Source of the DNA: Acholoe squamosa
Lineage: Eukaryota > Annelida > Polychaeta > Phyllodocida > Polynoidae
Direction of reading: 5' to 3'
Length of the DNA stretch: 64,000 bases
Assembly: GCA_949317995.1 (NCBI GenBank)
Contig: OX439046.1
Span: forward strand, 42,097,739 to 42,161,738
Shown piece by piece: positions 10,607-22,352 of the stretch. Numbering within the stretch: position 1 is the stretch's first letter; each line of letters opens with the position of its first letter. The notes beneath the pieces were generated by a model. It did not search any database. It was not told the DNA's origin and was given only the letters and a program-made list of their open reading frames with translations. A program made the position numbers and the translations under genes.

Positions 10607-12220
10607 TTGAGCAGTTTGTTAGATTATGCCCCTCTTTGGTCAAGTGGTGGCATCTCTCATTGGGTGTGCGGTGTCAGGGCCGAAATTTTCCCTAATGGTT
10701 GGCAAGAAATGCTTAGTGGCGGTACAGATATGGTGTTCGGCCAGGGGAGTTGGGACCCCAATGCCCATTTCATACTTGATGGAATATGTCATGGCTTCAA
10801 ACTAATTGACCCAGAGGCTCAAATTGGTACATACTTTGGTTCCAACTACAAATCTGCTACTATCACTGCTAAGACAGAAATTAATAATCTGATCAGTAAG
10901 GAACTATGTCATGGTAAATTATTGTCAGCGGTAGCTCAGGTTCCAAAATGTGTTCATTCACTGGGTGCAGTACCCAAGGCCACAGGTGGTTTAGACGTAT
11001 TACAGATGCTAGCAGACCCGAAGGTCTGTCAATTAACAAAATATGCAAAAATATTTCTCATTATTTAGTTATAAATCTACTGATGTTGCATCCAAGTCAT
11101 TGATCCATAACGACTTTATGGCAGTGACTGATTTAATGAGTGCATATCGTTCGGTCTTGATCAGGCCATGTGATAGAACTCTCCAGGGCTTAGCTTGGTC
11201 AGTCAACGACGAGAATATTTTTATACAAGATAATTTCCTGTCATTTGGCACACAAGCCTCCCCCTTTGTCTTCAACAGACTCACTGATGCCATGGCGAGA
11301 TTTATGACAGCAAAAGGATATTTCTGTTGTTATTTCCTTGATGATATGCTCTCTAAAGCCTCTTCCTATGAAGAGTGTGTGGAGGCCCATTTGGAGCTAC
11401 ACAGAATTCTCAGATCCTTAGGTTTCCACATAGCATATGATACAGTTTGTTCTCCATCTCAAATTCAAACCTACCTGGGTATAGAGACCCTCTCCATACA
11501 AATGAAATTAAGGCTACCCGAGGAGAAAATCAGAAAATTGCACAAAGAGTTATTTTTTTCACTGGTCGGCGACGGTCGACAAAAAAAAACAGTTACAACA
11601 CTTGTGCGGCATATTGTGTCACTGTGCGACACTAGTCCGTGGCGGATGGATATTCTCCCATAGGGTAATCGCCTTGCTCAAGCAGTTTAGACCAGGTAGA
11701 AGATATGTGACTCTATCAGCAGCATTCAGAGAGGATATGAAATGGTGGTCCCATTTCACCAGGTGGTTTACCAGGGCAGCTTGCATTATCCAACCACCAC
11801 AAGAGCATACAACCCTGTTCACGGATGCCTCAAATACGGGCTTTGGGGCTTTCTCCTACAATAACTGGTTTGGTGGCAGATGAGATTCTCACATGTTTAT
11901 GGATGTTGACATGCATGGTCGTTGTATTCCAGTGCCATCTCGTTACATCCCAGACAACATTAATGTGAGGGAGTTATTCCCTATATCTGAAGCTGTGAAA
12001 AGATGGGGCCCGGTATGGCGGGACCACAAAGTGGAATGTATTGATAATACACAAGTGGTCAATGCAATCAATGCTGGAAAATCGAACAATGAGACTACTA
12101 TGTCTATGCTCAGAGAGATTTTTTGGCACACAGTAGAATTCAACTGCCATTTAGTGTCAGTTCATATACCGGGCAAATTGAATATAATCGCAGACACCTT
12201 GTCTAGACTGAATTGTGATT
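10607..12220 (+). pseudogene. reverse transcriptase and RNase H region of the DIRS-like element
   Basis: Recognisable family blocks occur in order: HFILDGICHGFKL before the palm, a LGAVPKATGGL segment, the palm start AVTDLMSAYRSV, the LSFGTQASPFVFNRL block, the catalytic FLDDML, and the thumb-like LRLPEEKIRKLHKEL. RNase H-type sequence follows with FTDASNTGFGAF, NVRELFPISEAV, a CIDNTQVVNAIN block and HIPGKLNIIADTLSRL, all typical of DIRS/Ngaro polymerases. Fossil; broken. Confidence 0.75.
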
Positions 12221-12284
12221 GTGATTCTCAGGTTCCTTTATTCTTATTTTGTAGCTGTGGCACACGGGAGAAGGCTTTTGGATT

Positions 12285-12560
12285 TGAGAGCGGCAGAGAT
12301 GAGGGCACAAGCCTGGTCCCCCGGGACTTGGAAGACCAAGACTTCTCAGTGGAGACAATATGTTAAATTCTGTGCTAGGATTTAAAGCGCTGCACCAAAC
12401 TAATGTGCAGATATAGTACACTTATCTGACTTACTACGTTACACAACTATCCAAAACTATGTAAGTGGTGTTAGAAGAACACTTGGCAACCCTGCACCAG
12501 TTCATCCTTCTTTGACCCTGGAAGAGTTGTTAAACATAAGTGGTAGACTGGAAAGATCCC
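12285..12560 (+). pseudogene. remnant of tyrosine recombinase of the DIRS-like element
   Basis: Sequence after RNase H resembles the N-terminal core-binding part of XerD-like recombinases (an SPGTWKTKTSQWRQYVKFC-type block near 12318-12374). The catalytic R-H-R-Y part is not evident. Placement after RNase H matches the YR retroelement order. Fossil; broken. Confidence 0.45.
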
Positions 12561-13809
12561 AACCAAAGGTCAATGTGGGCTTGTCTAACTCTATGCTTTT
12601 GTGGCCTCTTGAGGAAAAGCAATGTAGTACGGACACAATTAACTAGTCAGAAGGTCATTTCATGAGAAGAGACTTAGTTACTTTCATTAGTTGGGGAATG
12701 GAACTACACATCTCTAGTTCAAAGACAATTCAGTTCCGTCAGCGGATTCACAAAGTTCCTATTACTACAACCCCAAACTCACCACTTTACACAACTTCTC
12801 TGCTACAACTCCATTTTCAAGATTTTCCTACTGGTTGTCAGCGACCCATAATCACCTATGTTCCTCATGTATAAGAAAGGGGACTGCAGACTACATTTGA
12901 GATTATGCCATTTATTACATTCACTCATCATACAGAGTTAATGTGATTATCACTTTTACTGCCAATATTTAACCAACCCGTTTCATTTGGATGCCACTAT
13001 TTATGCTTAAATGAATGTTTCCCTTTGCTGAAACTGAAAACGGCTCAAACAACACAGATTGTATATGGTAAAGCAAAGCCCAAATGTAATACTCATTGGT
13101 TGTATTTATTCCCAAGTAGACTATTTAGAGGCAACACCTCTATGCAAGGAACCAATTTGGATTACAGCAAAATAAAAGTATTATGGGGTAATATTGGTCA
13201 CAGTGCCAAGGCAGCTATATATGCAACCTGGTAATAATCAATTATATGTATTCATGCTGGATAACTCTGATTGGCCACCTACTATATTTGCTCATTATTG
13301 GTTTATGTTATCGATGACTTTGTTTGCATGCAGTACTTTGGACACTCAATGGAGTCAGTGATTGAAAGGGAGGATTATGTAGTTATATGTCATAAATAGC
13401 CATCACAATATGGAACCTTAAGATACCAACAACCATTCCCATCAATTACTATTATTATCCTTCTCAATGTAAATTACCTCTCCCACTCAGCTATACCTCC
13501 ATGTCTTTGGTATAAGTCCGATGGGACAGGATACCATGTATTTGGAATATCAGCATCTGGGATATCCATCAGAGAGGGCCAGTGCATTGTATTTATAAAG
13601 CAGCATACCCTACATTCAGGGCTCAGTGTGCTCAGTGTATCCCATCTGCTCAGTAGCTTCAGAGCAGCTCATTAACTAGACCTGTCACCACTCTCACAGA
13701 TGTGCACACTGTACTACAAAGTTATATAAAATGTTGAAACCATATTTCTCTGACTCTTGTTGTCTCCTCATCAATGTCATTAAAAATCATAGCTATTAAA
13801 ATGAATGTC

Positions 13810-14690
13810 TGACCCGATACACTCCATCACTGTATTATCATGGGGAGCAAAATAATCACCTCACGATAAGCTTTAGACATCCTGGGAATCTTAGGGTAGG
13901 AAGCAGTCTGAGAATGATCGGTGATGGTCTGTGTCGGTTTGAAGTGATATCTATAGATAGATCTGGGTTAGAGCCTACATCGAGAGAATCACAATGTGTA
14001 TTCTCAGAGACATGCTTTATTTCGTCAGCTAGTGCAACGATGCAATGAGCAGCTTAAAGGAGGTTGGATAAGGAAGACCTTTAATCACAATTAAAAAAAA
14101 ATTACCCTAGATCATTCACTCCTATTTATTAACAAATGATTCATCCTATGCAGGTACAAATGGTGCTCAAGAGTTGGCAGCAGCTTTTTTTGTATTGCAT
14201 CCTATGCGATTCATGGCAGCTGTGGGATTGACCACCAAAGTGCTATCGTCCTATCAGCATTGCAATATACAGCAACCTTCAGGCATCTGTAATTTTCTAA
14301 CTGCAGCCACATTTGTAAAAGAGAAAAGAGAGTTCCACATGTGTACTGCCAGCAAGCCATGCAAGCTATGTATTAGGGACTGCAGCACCCATAGGCCCTT
14401 GTATCATGGACCTTCTGTGTCTGACAGATGCTTATAAATGGACACGAGAGGCATATATGGCCCAAATAGGCAGTCATGTGTGTTCAAACCATTGTTTACT
14501 ACCAAGACAATGATAACTTATTGTCTAAAACCCAGGAGAGGTACATGATCTGAAGACAATATTCTACTTATCCTACCACATTTTGATACTGTAACTGCAA
14601 TTTTGATGTTGGATCGGCAACAGTGTGATGTTATTTATATATCACTGAAGATGTACTTTATGGTGTTATCACCATATCACGTGAGCAGTG
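13810..14690. other. gene-free stretch
   Basis: AT-rich, no recognised repeat or gene. One plus-strand frame of 87 codons at 14174-14437 looks random. Confidence 0.4.
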
Positions 14691-14697
14691 CTGATTT

Positions 14698-14990
14698 GTC
14701 TAAGGGAGTGATCATTTTTTTAACAACAGGAGGGGCTGGTGGGTTTGCGTGCAGACACGCATAAAAGATATCGACCCCCCATAAGGGACAAAAATCGCGC
14801 GCGAACATCCCCTTTTAGCCTATAGTAACACGCTGGGTTTTCCACTGAAAACAGGTGAAATTATTTTGATCCCCCCATCAGAGGTGTTCTGACCCCCCCC
14901 CCCTGGTCAAGGGGTTGAAAAAATGCTGACCCCCCTCAAACCCACCAGCCCCACCCCCCCTGTTGTTAAAAAATTATTACTCCCTAAAGG
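14698..14990. repeat. MITE-like element with about 45-bp terminal inverted repeats
   Basis: The left arm includes TTTTAACAACAGGAGGGG and GGCTGGTGGGTTTG; the right arm is its complement, CAAACCCACCAGCCCC and CCCCTGTTGTTAAAAA, ending in ACTCCCTA. The interior has runs of C (GACCCCCCCCC) and the block CCTATAGTAACA. A related fragment with GGTGGGTTTG and CCTATAGTAACATG is at about 36735-36860. Superfamily not assigned. Confidence 0.75.
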
Positions 14991-15147
14991 CAAAGGTCGG
15001 CAGGGCCTAATGCAAATTGCCGTGTTTAGGTTTGTTCTGAGGCATAAAAGTAATATTGTTGTAGTTGTGGGGTTTTATTGGACATATACACATGCAGAAG
15101 AATACCCTTTTACGGGATGGTCATAAACATATGTGACACGATCTGCG

Positions 15148-15188
15148 AAAAGGGGTCTTAGTGCAGAGGGTTCTAAGACCCCTTTTTC
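15148..15188. repeat. perfect 14-bp hairpin
   Basis: AAAAGGGGTCTTAG and CTAAGACCCCTTTT flank an 11-base loop. No neighbours explain it. Confidence 0.85.
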
Positions 15189-15189
15189 C

Positions 15190-16260
15190 AGTCCATGCCA
15201 CATATTACACAGACAATCATCAAAATGATAGATGATTATGAATTACATAGGACAACGCACAAATAAACAGTCGGCATTTATGGACTGCTCTAATAATAAA
15301 AAAAAATGGCAAACTATCTCTGAGGACTACTGTAAGTATAGTTCTATGCTGCATTACAAAACCAGAATATAGACCGATGGTTTTATTTCATGGTTGCAAA
15401 TTAATAAAAGATAAACATCAGTTACATTTATTTGTAGTCTGCAGGGCATTTCAAAATGATATGATAGATTTGTCCCGTTCTATCCTTAGACAATTACCTG
15501 AGGCTAGAGGCAACATGTGTAACATAGGTGTGAACACAAGTGCTAGCCATCTATCACAAACTTGTTCCCTCACTGACATGCAGGAGAGCACTCGGGAATT
15601 GTGTATTGCTTGGTTTGTTGTGGGTATGATAAAGGGAAAGGCCATTGTTTACTCATTCCCACTGTGCAGATATGTATTATAATAGGCACAGCCTACCATA
15701 GCTTGACTGAGTAATACCTTCTTCCCTAAAGGTAGGACTATCCCTGTAATCACCAGCAGACGGACACCATCGTGTAATTAAACAACACGTGCTTCACCTA
15801 GCTCTGCCGACCAGGTCTCTACTCTAATCAAGCAGCAGTTGATGACCTCCATAACCTGTAGCCACCCAGTCTTCTGGTGGCAGGCAAGACACTGATTACA
15901 GCTAAATAGGCGCTGATTAATGACAACCCTTTTGCATTATTCTGTGTTGGTCTAATATTGTATTCAAGTGACTTCCTATAGGTAGTTCTTTCAATAACAT
16001 TAAAATCTATTATAAAGGTCATGTTATGTTTATTAACAGAAACTAAGGTCAGACTAATGACTTTCACACTAACAAGAATGGAGATCAATTTCTTTATTTA
16101 TGTAATAAAGATGGGATCTTAGGAGCTGGGGTGGTAGCTAAAATGTTTATTTGCACTGGCAGCTAAATGAGTACTTTGTGGCCTGTGAACATGTATACAT
16201 GCGTTAGGGTTACAGGCTGTTACGAATTTTTTTTTTTTTCCTGTGTCGCCAAAGTTTTGA
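15190..16260. other. gene-free stretch
   Basis: No repeat or gene recognised. Frames at 15377-15682 (plus) and 15828-16088 (minus) lack recognisable domains and clear splice signals. Confidence 0.4.
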
Positions 16261-16270
16261 TCCGGGCTGC

Positions 16271-16277
16271 TATAAAA
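16271..16277 (+). promoter_or_regulatory. TATA box of the two-exon gene
   Basis: TATAAAAG in a GC-rich setting (GGCTGC before, GGGGCAC after) lies 45 bases before the ATG at 16316. Initiation about 30 bases downstream would leave a very short leader of about 15 bases. It is a textbook TATA arrangement; its use is inferred. Confidence 0.6.
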
Positions 16278-16315
16278 GGGGCACTTGTCGCTTTTTGATG
16301 CCATAACGTTGCGTA

Positions 16316-16555
16316 ATGGAGGTGTATGAAGTTGACGTCATCATGCCTAACGGCACCGTGCTTCATTTAACCATCACCATGTCTGGCGGATTGTAAGTGT
16401 ATTTTGATTATTGGGGGTGAATTTTGAGTTTTTGGGAAATTTGGCGATTCAGATGTGGAGTATTTGGTTTTAATTTTTTTTTTGATTGGTGTTTCAGCAT
16501 CCCGCAGATCCAGTGGGTGATTGTCCCACCCGGCGGGGTAGCTAACAGCTACTAA
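16316..16555 (+). CDS. small spliced gene, 44-residue protein, two coding exons
   Basis: Exon 1 is 16316-16392, exon 2 is 16498-16555. The ATG has a purine at -3 and G at +4. The donor is TT|GTAAGTG and the acceptor TTGGTGTTTCAG|C, after a long T tract; the 105-base intron keeps the frame. The peptide starts MEVYEVDVIM, continues through GTVLHLTITM and ends PPGGVANSY at TAA. The stop sits directly before a second donor, TAAG|GTGAGT at 16556/16557, so the 3' untranslated region probably continues in another exon. Alternating hydrophobic residues suggest beta strands; no family is recognised. A CRE-like GACGTCA lies within exon 1. It could also be the start of a longer gene with an alternative exon 2. 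Spliced structure is inferred from signals, not transcript data. Confidence 0.55.
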
Positions 16556-16700
16556 GGTGAGTCTGATTTGAGCAAGTCAAAGTGTGAACATGTGTTGATG
16601 TTGTTGTTGTGATAGAGACGCCACGTGCGGGTGTCACATGACCGATGGTAGTCATGGTGACGGCCGTGACGTCTGTCAATTTCGGTAATTGATGCAAAAC

Positions 16701-16711
16701 CAAGATGGCGC
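16701..16711 (+). promoter_or_regulatory. YY1-type initiator with ATG
   Basis: CAAGATGGCGC matches the YY1 start-site element common at TATA-less housekeeping promoters. It lies in a CpG-rich stretch (16620-16760) that also carries GTGACG and ATTTCGG motifs. A short frame, MARAACGMKVIGPDAAVDV..., opens from its ATG at 16705 and runs 33 codons. It may mark a second promoter or an alternative first exon next to the two-exon gene. Confidence 0.4.
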
Positions 16712-17142
16712 GGGCCGCCGCGTGTGGCATGAAAGTTATCGGGCCAGACGCCGCAGTCGATGTTAACGTTGATAAGCATCAGTGTAAACCGATTTATTTT
16801 GCTAGCTAGGCCTACCTATAGCTATGATGTTATGTGGCCTAGTAGGCTTAGTGTTTTAGCTGTGTGTAGGTGTGCTTTGGACAATATCCTGGGGTGGGGG
16901 GTTCACTGTGGGGGATGGAGGTCTGATGGGTGAGTTGGATGGGGCGATCACCACATCAGCGTCTTTATGGCGTTATCGCCATATTATCTGGCGTGTGTGC
17001 AAGGGGTACCTGCCATCCCCACATAAGTGTGATGGTATCTTCCAAACATTACTGACATTTGGGTATAACCTCAGGACGGTCCTAAGTTATATGATGGTGG
17101 GGGTGGCCGGTAGTCGATGAGGTGGGACGGTGGTTTCCATCA

Positions 17143-17334
17143 TGAACCGAAACCGGCCATGTTGGATTGGTAAGTCGAAATTTTACCTACCATTGACGAT
17201 ATATGTAGCCCTCTCAGCCAGGTCGAGTTCAAACATATATGGATTGTTGGGGTCTGGGCTTCTTGGGGTTCAGCGGAGCCAACTTAGTGGGCTCGATTTG
17301 CTTTGCCACCGTTTGGGCCCGAGCCTTTCTATCT
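17143..17334 (+). other. candidate host exons with good splice signals
   Basis: 17143-17171 begins with ATG (MNRNRPCWI) and ends at the donor ATTG|GTAAGT. A second piece, 17217-17334, follows the acceptor GCCCTCTCAG and ends at CTG|GTATGT. Two of its three frames are open; one gives a glycine-rich hydrophobic stretch (WGLGFLGFSGANLVGS) that could be a membrane segment. The correct frame and whether they belong with the gene at 16316 are unresolved. Confidence 0.3.
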
Positions 17335-18557
17335 GGTATGTCCTCCTGGATCGGGGGACGATGCCGGGGCCAGACTCGCCGAGGATTCACTATCGCAGCG
17401 TGGGGATGCCTGTTCTATAAATAGAGTAGGTGTTTCCCCGTTGTTATGGTTACAGTTAAAGTGACAAAAGGGGTTTGTTTTGATTTTGCCAGTGCACATG
17501 TACCTCTCCTTGCAATAGTGATCCGTACGAATTTTGATTTTGGGGGGAGGGGTATTGGGGCTGGGGTGGGTGAGTGGAGGAGGGGGGGGCTTGGTTTTGT
17601 GTGAGGGAAAAAGGTGGGGTGTAAGGCGCAGTTTGTTTCGTAAATTTTGGGTTGGAAAAAAAAAGGAAAAATTCATACAAATGTTGGGGGGGGGGTTTTC
17701 TTGCTTAGGGTGGTGTGTTTCTCTATAGGACACGTGTAGGCATAATTCTTAAATAGAAAAGTTTGTTAGGCTAATCTATGACTAGTAATTGATGTATTTT
17801 ACCCTGACTTTTTGTAAGAGGTTTAGTGACTAGTGAGCTGACATGGTTCAATTCAGTGGTGGGGGGGGGGGTGGCTGGCCTGATATTTGGAGCAAAATCA
17901 AACATTTTAAAGATTGCTAGCTGTGCCTGAAGGTTGACCTTGTCAACAAAATGTGGTGTCTGCTGACACATGTGTAGTGACGTGGTAGTTCACGTAAAGG
18001 TTGCTCTGAGGCAATATGACTGCAAGCTTTATGCTAAGTCTGTCTAAGGTAGTCGCTATGAAGAACTTAAGTGATGTCTTCGATAGCTGAGGACACTGTG
18101 GGGTCCTGGAGTTCATCCCCTTGTGTGCTGTACTAGACAGGCGAATATCAGGTCTTAGCAGCCTATGTCAATAAATAAATGTTAGTGCTTCATGATAGCC
18201 AGTCTAATCCCAAACAGATCCATGGCGTTGCTTTTATTGCCATATGGGCTTTGAAGACTGTGGATCGTCCACCCTGAGTTGAGTCCATATGACTTTGGTG
18301 CCTCAAGTGTAATAGACAATTTTAAATTGATGGGTAGTCTAATGTAGGATAGGTTGTGTGTGGGGTGGGTGGGGTGGGTGGGGTGTTGCCAAAAGGTTGA
18401 TAAGTAAGATCTAAAGTGGTCAGGTCGTCGTAGAAAGGCATGATGTGGACTGCGAATTCAACTTTCACATTTTACAAAGCACTCTGGGCGCACACTACCA
18501 TTGGCATGTAATGGGTATCTGGGTAACATGATGGCATAATCCATCATTGTCATGCTA

Positions 18558-18681
18558 GAATGATTGATGACGCTACTAAATGGACACATAAGACAAGTCC
18601 TACCTTGGCTGGTTGCATGGCAGCCTCAGCATTTGGCCCTGTGGTCTCCGGATACTTGCTCCATGTGGTGACTGGGATTGG
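18558..18681 (+). other. candidate host exon, hydrophobic
   Basis: An acceptor (TGTCATGCTAG) precedes 18558 and a donor (ATTG|GTAAGT) follows 18681. One frame is open throughout: MIDDATKWTHKTSPTLAG then MAASAFGPVVSGYLL, with a plausible membrane segment. Donor phase and sequence (GGATTG or GGGATTG before GTAAGT) resemble the one at 17171. No family recognised. Confidence 0.35.
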
Positions 18682-19199
18682 TAAGTTTGGTGTATTGTTT
18701 GGGAAGTGGATAAGATTGGGGTGGGGGGAGGCTTATATGCTGATCATGAGGTGGCTATTTCTCAATCACAGGCATCCCTTCAAGGTATGTCTCTCCCTAA
18801 AGTGGCATGGAGCCTTTCTATTGGATGGATGCAGTGGACCCACCAGTCCCATGCAAATTATGATCCTTTAGCTATAAGGATGGAGTGGTCAGTTGTGACA
18901 CAATATTGTTGTGGTTAAGAATGGGTGGTATGTGAAATTCTGATGATGAAATCAGACTTGTGGGATCCCTATCCTGGCCACCTGTGGTGCAGGAATTAAG
19001 GATGTTAATATAATTATGTGTCTCACCAAACATTCCAGTACCAATGGTAAACAGAGGTATAAACACGGATCAGGATGCAAGAGAGCTGCTCTCCTACAGT
19101 AGGCCGTCATTTGGTAATACCTTAGGGTATTGAGGAGCCCTGAGCTTGAAAAAAAAACGGCGCATGCATGTCCCAATTGAATGGGATCACAAACCGAGC

Positions 19200-19900
19200 A
19201 TACGCTGTGACCGTGGGTAATTTATGTGGCGTGCCAACCAGATCATCCAGTTTACGGCTGCCTGAGCCTCTAGGAAATTAAGTAAAGTTTTTGGCAATGT
19301 CACTCACTTAGTTGTGGTAGTAAGGTTGTGATGTGTTGGTATGATAGTTGGAATTTGTGAAAGAAAAAAAATAACAAAAATTGCGAATTTGGGGGATCTA
19401 AAATGAGTGCTCTCCAATTTAATAATTCGTGGGAAAAAGGAGAGAAAACATCTAATACACGAAGAAAATATGCCTATAGTGTCTGGGTAGTATTTGTATG
19501 TGTGTTCTAAGGGTGGTAAAAAAGGTTACCATGGGTGATTTTTTTAGAAAATAATAGAGTGGAGTGTAGGGCTGGGGTGGGGGTTGGGAGGGTGTCTTTA
19601 CTCTGGATATAGACATTGTGGGATAATTTTGGAGGAAAAAGCATCCCTATTTGTTGTAGTGTTGGGTGTTATGGGAATATTCTTTATATCCATGATGTGA
19701 TTGGGTCTTTTACCATATAGTGACACTGTGATTGTAGAGTGACTAACATATTTTTAAAATATGTGCTTGCTATCCTATCAGCCATTTTTGGTTAATTAAA
19801 GACAGGGAGGCGCCAGAATAACGAGAGCTCTATACAAGTGGTTATCCATGTTAACAGATACTGCACTCTTAGTCAATTCTGTATCAACAAAAATGGCCTT
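19200..19900. other. gene-free stretch, probably intron
   Basis: No repeat or gene seen. It lies downstream of the minus-strand exon at 19903-20002 and may be its intron. AT-rich with poly-A runs. Confidence 0.35.
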
Positions 19901-19902
19901 AC

Positions 19903-20002
19903 CTTGCTGTCCATATTGACCAGACTTGTTTTTAGCTTTCAGAATCGAGGTTTCCTGGCTGTAGTCCTCATATTCGTCCTCCTCATAGTCAGTGCAAGAG
20001 TC
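19903..20002 (-). CDS. candidate internal exon of a minus-strand host gene, acidic peptide
   Basis: On the minus strand a 100-base exon lies between the acceptor GACTCTCACACCTCCAG and the donor CAAG|GTAAGG. Only one frame is open, giving DSCTDYEEDEYEDYSQ, then a lysine-rich stretch (ILKAKNKSGQYGQQ). Acidic Tyr/Glu/Asp clusters occur in many nuclear or cytoplasmic proteins; no family can be named. Neighbouring exons were not found with confidence. The LTR-element fragment at 20134-20760 on the same strand lies just upstream of it. Confidence 0.45.
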
Positions 20003-20133
20003 CTGGAGGTGTGAGAGTCAAATGAGTAGGATCAGGAGTAGTGGTGGGCGGTTGTATGTCGGGTCCTTTAGGGTGGGGGTGGGGACTATAGGTGCTGTAG
20101 TTCCGTCCCCTGAATCATAATCATTTCGGCTGC

Positions 20134-20760
20134 TCATGGGGCTGTCGTTGTCAGCGTCAGACTGAGGCGCTGTATAGCTTCTACCAGGGGGGGGGTGTCC
20201 CTTGGTGTGACAGGTGGGTATAACTGGATCATTTTGAAGGCGTCAGGTGACAAACCTTCTCTCCGGAAACCGTGTGCTGCAGTTGCAGGTGGGTTGGGCG
20301 CGTCTAGCCCAGGTGATGCAAAGGTACGTTTAGAAACTGGCTCCTTGGGTGTGGTCTCACTATTACTCATGGCTTATGAGAGGTTAGTAGTGGGATATTC
20401 TGAGGAGTTCTCCACCATTGTCAACAAACCGTTACAAGTCGATATTGTAATTAACACTGAATCCAGAGAAGTTCTTTGATCCTTGTTTATTGCATGATGA
20501 CAGAGTGTACATATAGGTGGTAACAATGATACACTTGCAAGCGTGCAGGCTCTGCCCCTAAGCTCCTAGCTCAACCTGTCATAGGTCCTAGATACTAGGG
20601 AGGTTGTACGTGGTATAATGTAAGTAGGAAGGATGAGCTTAGAATAGATGATTGGGAGCTGCTCACCAGGTCTTAAATACTAAGGTGAGCAGCTCACAGG
20701 GTGATGAAATGTCCTGGTAGGAACAGGTCAGATCTGGTCAGATCTGGTTGGGTCTGATCA
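20134..20760 (-). mobile_element. LTR retroelement fragment, 5' part, broken
   Basis: On the minus strand an LTR-like leader (about 20760 to 20400) with AATAAA and a block TTGACAATGGTGGAGAAC is followed by the first part of a Gag-like protein (20370-20134) beginning MSNSETTPKEPVSKR. Both match the element at 28180-32330: its leader has TTGACAATGGTAGAGAAC and its protein starts MNQSKTTPKEFASER with shared SPGLD and LSPDAF blocks. This is a second, diverged copy of the same family on the opposite strand. Fossil; broken. Confidence 0.65.
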
Positions 20761-21144
20761 GATCTGATGCCTCGCCATACCCGGTAATGATTCTATTTAT
20801 GGATGGACCAATCAGGATGGAGGGAGGTTGTGGAATTTCCCTGCATCCTAGAAACGTGTCCACAGGTATGTCGGTATGTTGTGGTACTCCCAGTGAGTCA
20901 GTGCCCAGAAATAGGATGGGTCCGGCTCTCACAACATCCTGGTATGGGTGATGTAAGAGCAGGTCACTGTACACACTGGGGGGGGGGGATTGAGTTGTGA
21001 GCTTGTGAGCAGGTCCTGAGCGTATATGGCGAAGTATTTTATAAATGTGTAAAATAATGAATAATACCCAGAATGGTCCATTGACACTGTCACGATATTC
21101 CATCTAAAAGACTGACATCCCAATCAGCAATGGAGCATTGGGCC

Positions 21145-21225
21145 ACGCTTGTCCATGCTTGGCCCAATATAAGCCAACATTGGCACAATATAAGCCGATA
21201 TTAGCCCAATGTATCCTTGCTACCT
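21145..21225. repeat. short tandem repeat with CAATATAAGCC core
   Basis: GGCCCAATATAAGCC, GGCACAATATAAGCC and TTAGCCCAATGT follow one another with a period of about 24 bases. Non-coding. Confidence 0.65.
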
Positions 21226-21591
21226 GGGATGTTCGATTTATTTTTCAAACCATCTGGTACTGGGCTGGCTACTTAGAGACCTATGTCCCGTTTCTTACAT
21301 GTCCCATTTTTTCTATGTTGCCAATACAAACAATATTGTCCCATTTTGTATATATGTCTTGTTTCTTAGAAACTCTCGTACAAATAAGGTGCTTATTTGG
21401 ATCCTCATCCAAATTGCACTGTCCAGAAAAGCCCTTAGGCATATATGTAGTCTAGAGGAACATGCATATGATAGAGACGGTCTATACTGACAGACCTAGC
21501 TGGATAAGACAAATGAGCTGGGAACCAGGAGAAGAGTTAAGGGGCACCCACCTTCTAAAGAGGTGTAATGGTGACAGCAACTGTGAAAATG

Positions 21592-22352
21592 ATAGGCCAC
21601 AGGGTGAGGCACCAAATTATGAAGTTTCGTTCCAATGAGAGGGGTACTACAAATTTTTTATGGATTTGCATAGGGAATGACCCTAGTAATCATATACCAA
21701 AAGTTCTCCGCTGACATTCCTGCAGTTTTTGCGTAGGTCAAGGTCAAAGGTCAGGAATTTCCCTCTATATTCCTATGTAAAGCTGTTTAACCCAGGAATT
21801 GATTGCATGTTCTCTCTGAACTAAGTTAAAGGGCTAAGAGAATTTTATGGTTTTGTTTGGGCCAGAAAATCATGCTGATTCCAAATATACTTTGCATATT
21901 AGTCTGAGTATGCTGGAAGTGGCAAAAACTTGGTGTTCAAAAATAAAAATAATATTGAAAAATATGTGAAAATATCAAAAATCTGTAAAACATGAAATTA
22001 GCCTTTATCAATGCAAAAAACACCTAATTCAGCTAGCTGGTGGGTGAGGAGCATAATAATTATGAAATAATAATGTAAATAAGCCTTGACCTACTTAATT
22101 AGGTCAAAGGTCATGGAAACAATATACGTCATATCTCTGGTTCAAGAGGCCTTTCTACACACTTTTAAGTTCTAAATAGGGGTTTCTCACATAGAAGAAT
22201 TGATTGGAGTAGGTTTAAAACTCATAGGATGCATTCTTTTGTGCATAAATCAGAAATCATCATTGATTGTCTATGCAAATGCAGATTAATGAGGGGAAGT
22301 ATTAGCCACATATTTTCCGAAGTAATACTTGATCCCCTGCCCTAATGAAACA
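21592..22352 (+). repeat. left arm of a 760-bp inverted repeat pair
   Basis: This arm matches 26583-27350 in reverse complement over its whole length with scattered differences. Shared blocks include ATAGGCCACAGGGTGAG at the outer end, CAAAAGTTCTCCGCTGACAT, and GATTTATGCAC-type sequence near the inner end. No target duplication was seen. It may be the same repeat family inserted twice in opposite directions, or long terminal inverted repeats of an unknown element. Confidence 0.8.

Larger units (their letters stand above)
9090..13800 (+). mobile_element. DIRS-like tyrosine-recombinase retroelement, broken
   Basis: In order the element shows a Gag-like region with a Cys/His-rich end (9709-10282), a reverse transcriptase with RNase H (10607-12220), the start of a tyrosine recombinase (about 12285-12560), and a 3' non-coding tail to about 13800. 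The order and the RT/RNase H type fit DIRS/PAT/Ngaro elements. The left end is not fixed; 9090 is where promoter-like TATAAATGC sequence begins. The tail is shared with a second copy at 34846-36070 and in part with 27990-28170, which supports the right end. It is an old, broken copy with several breaks. Confidence 0.75.
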
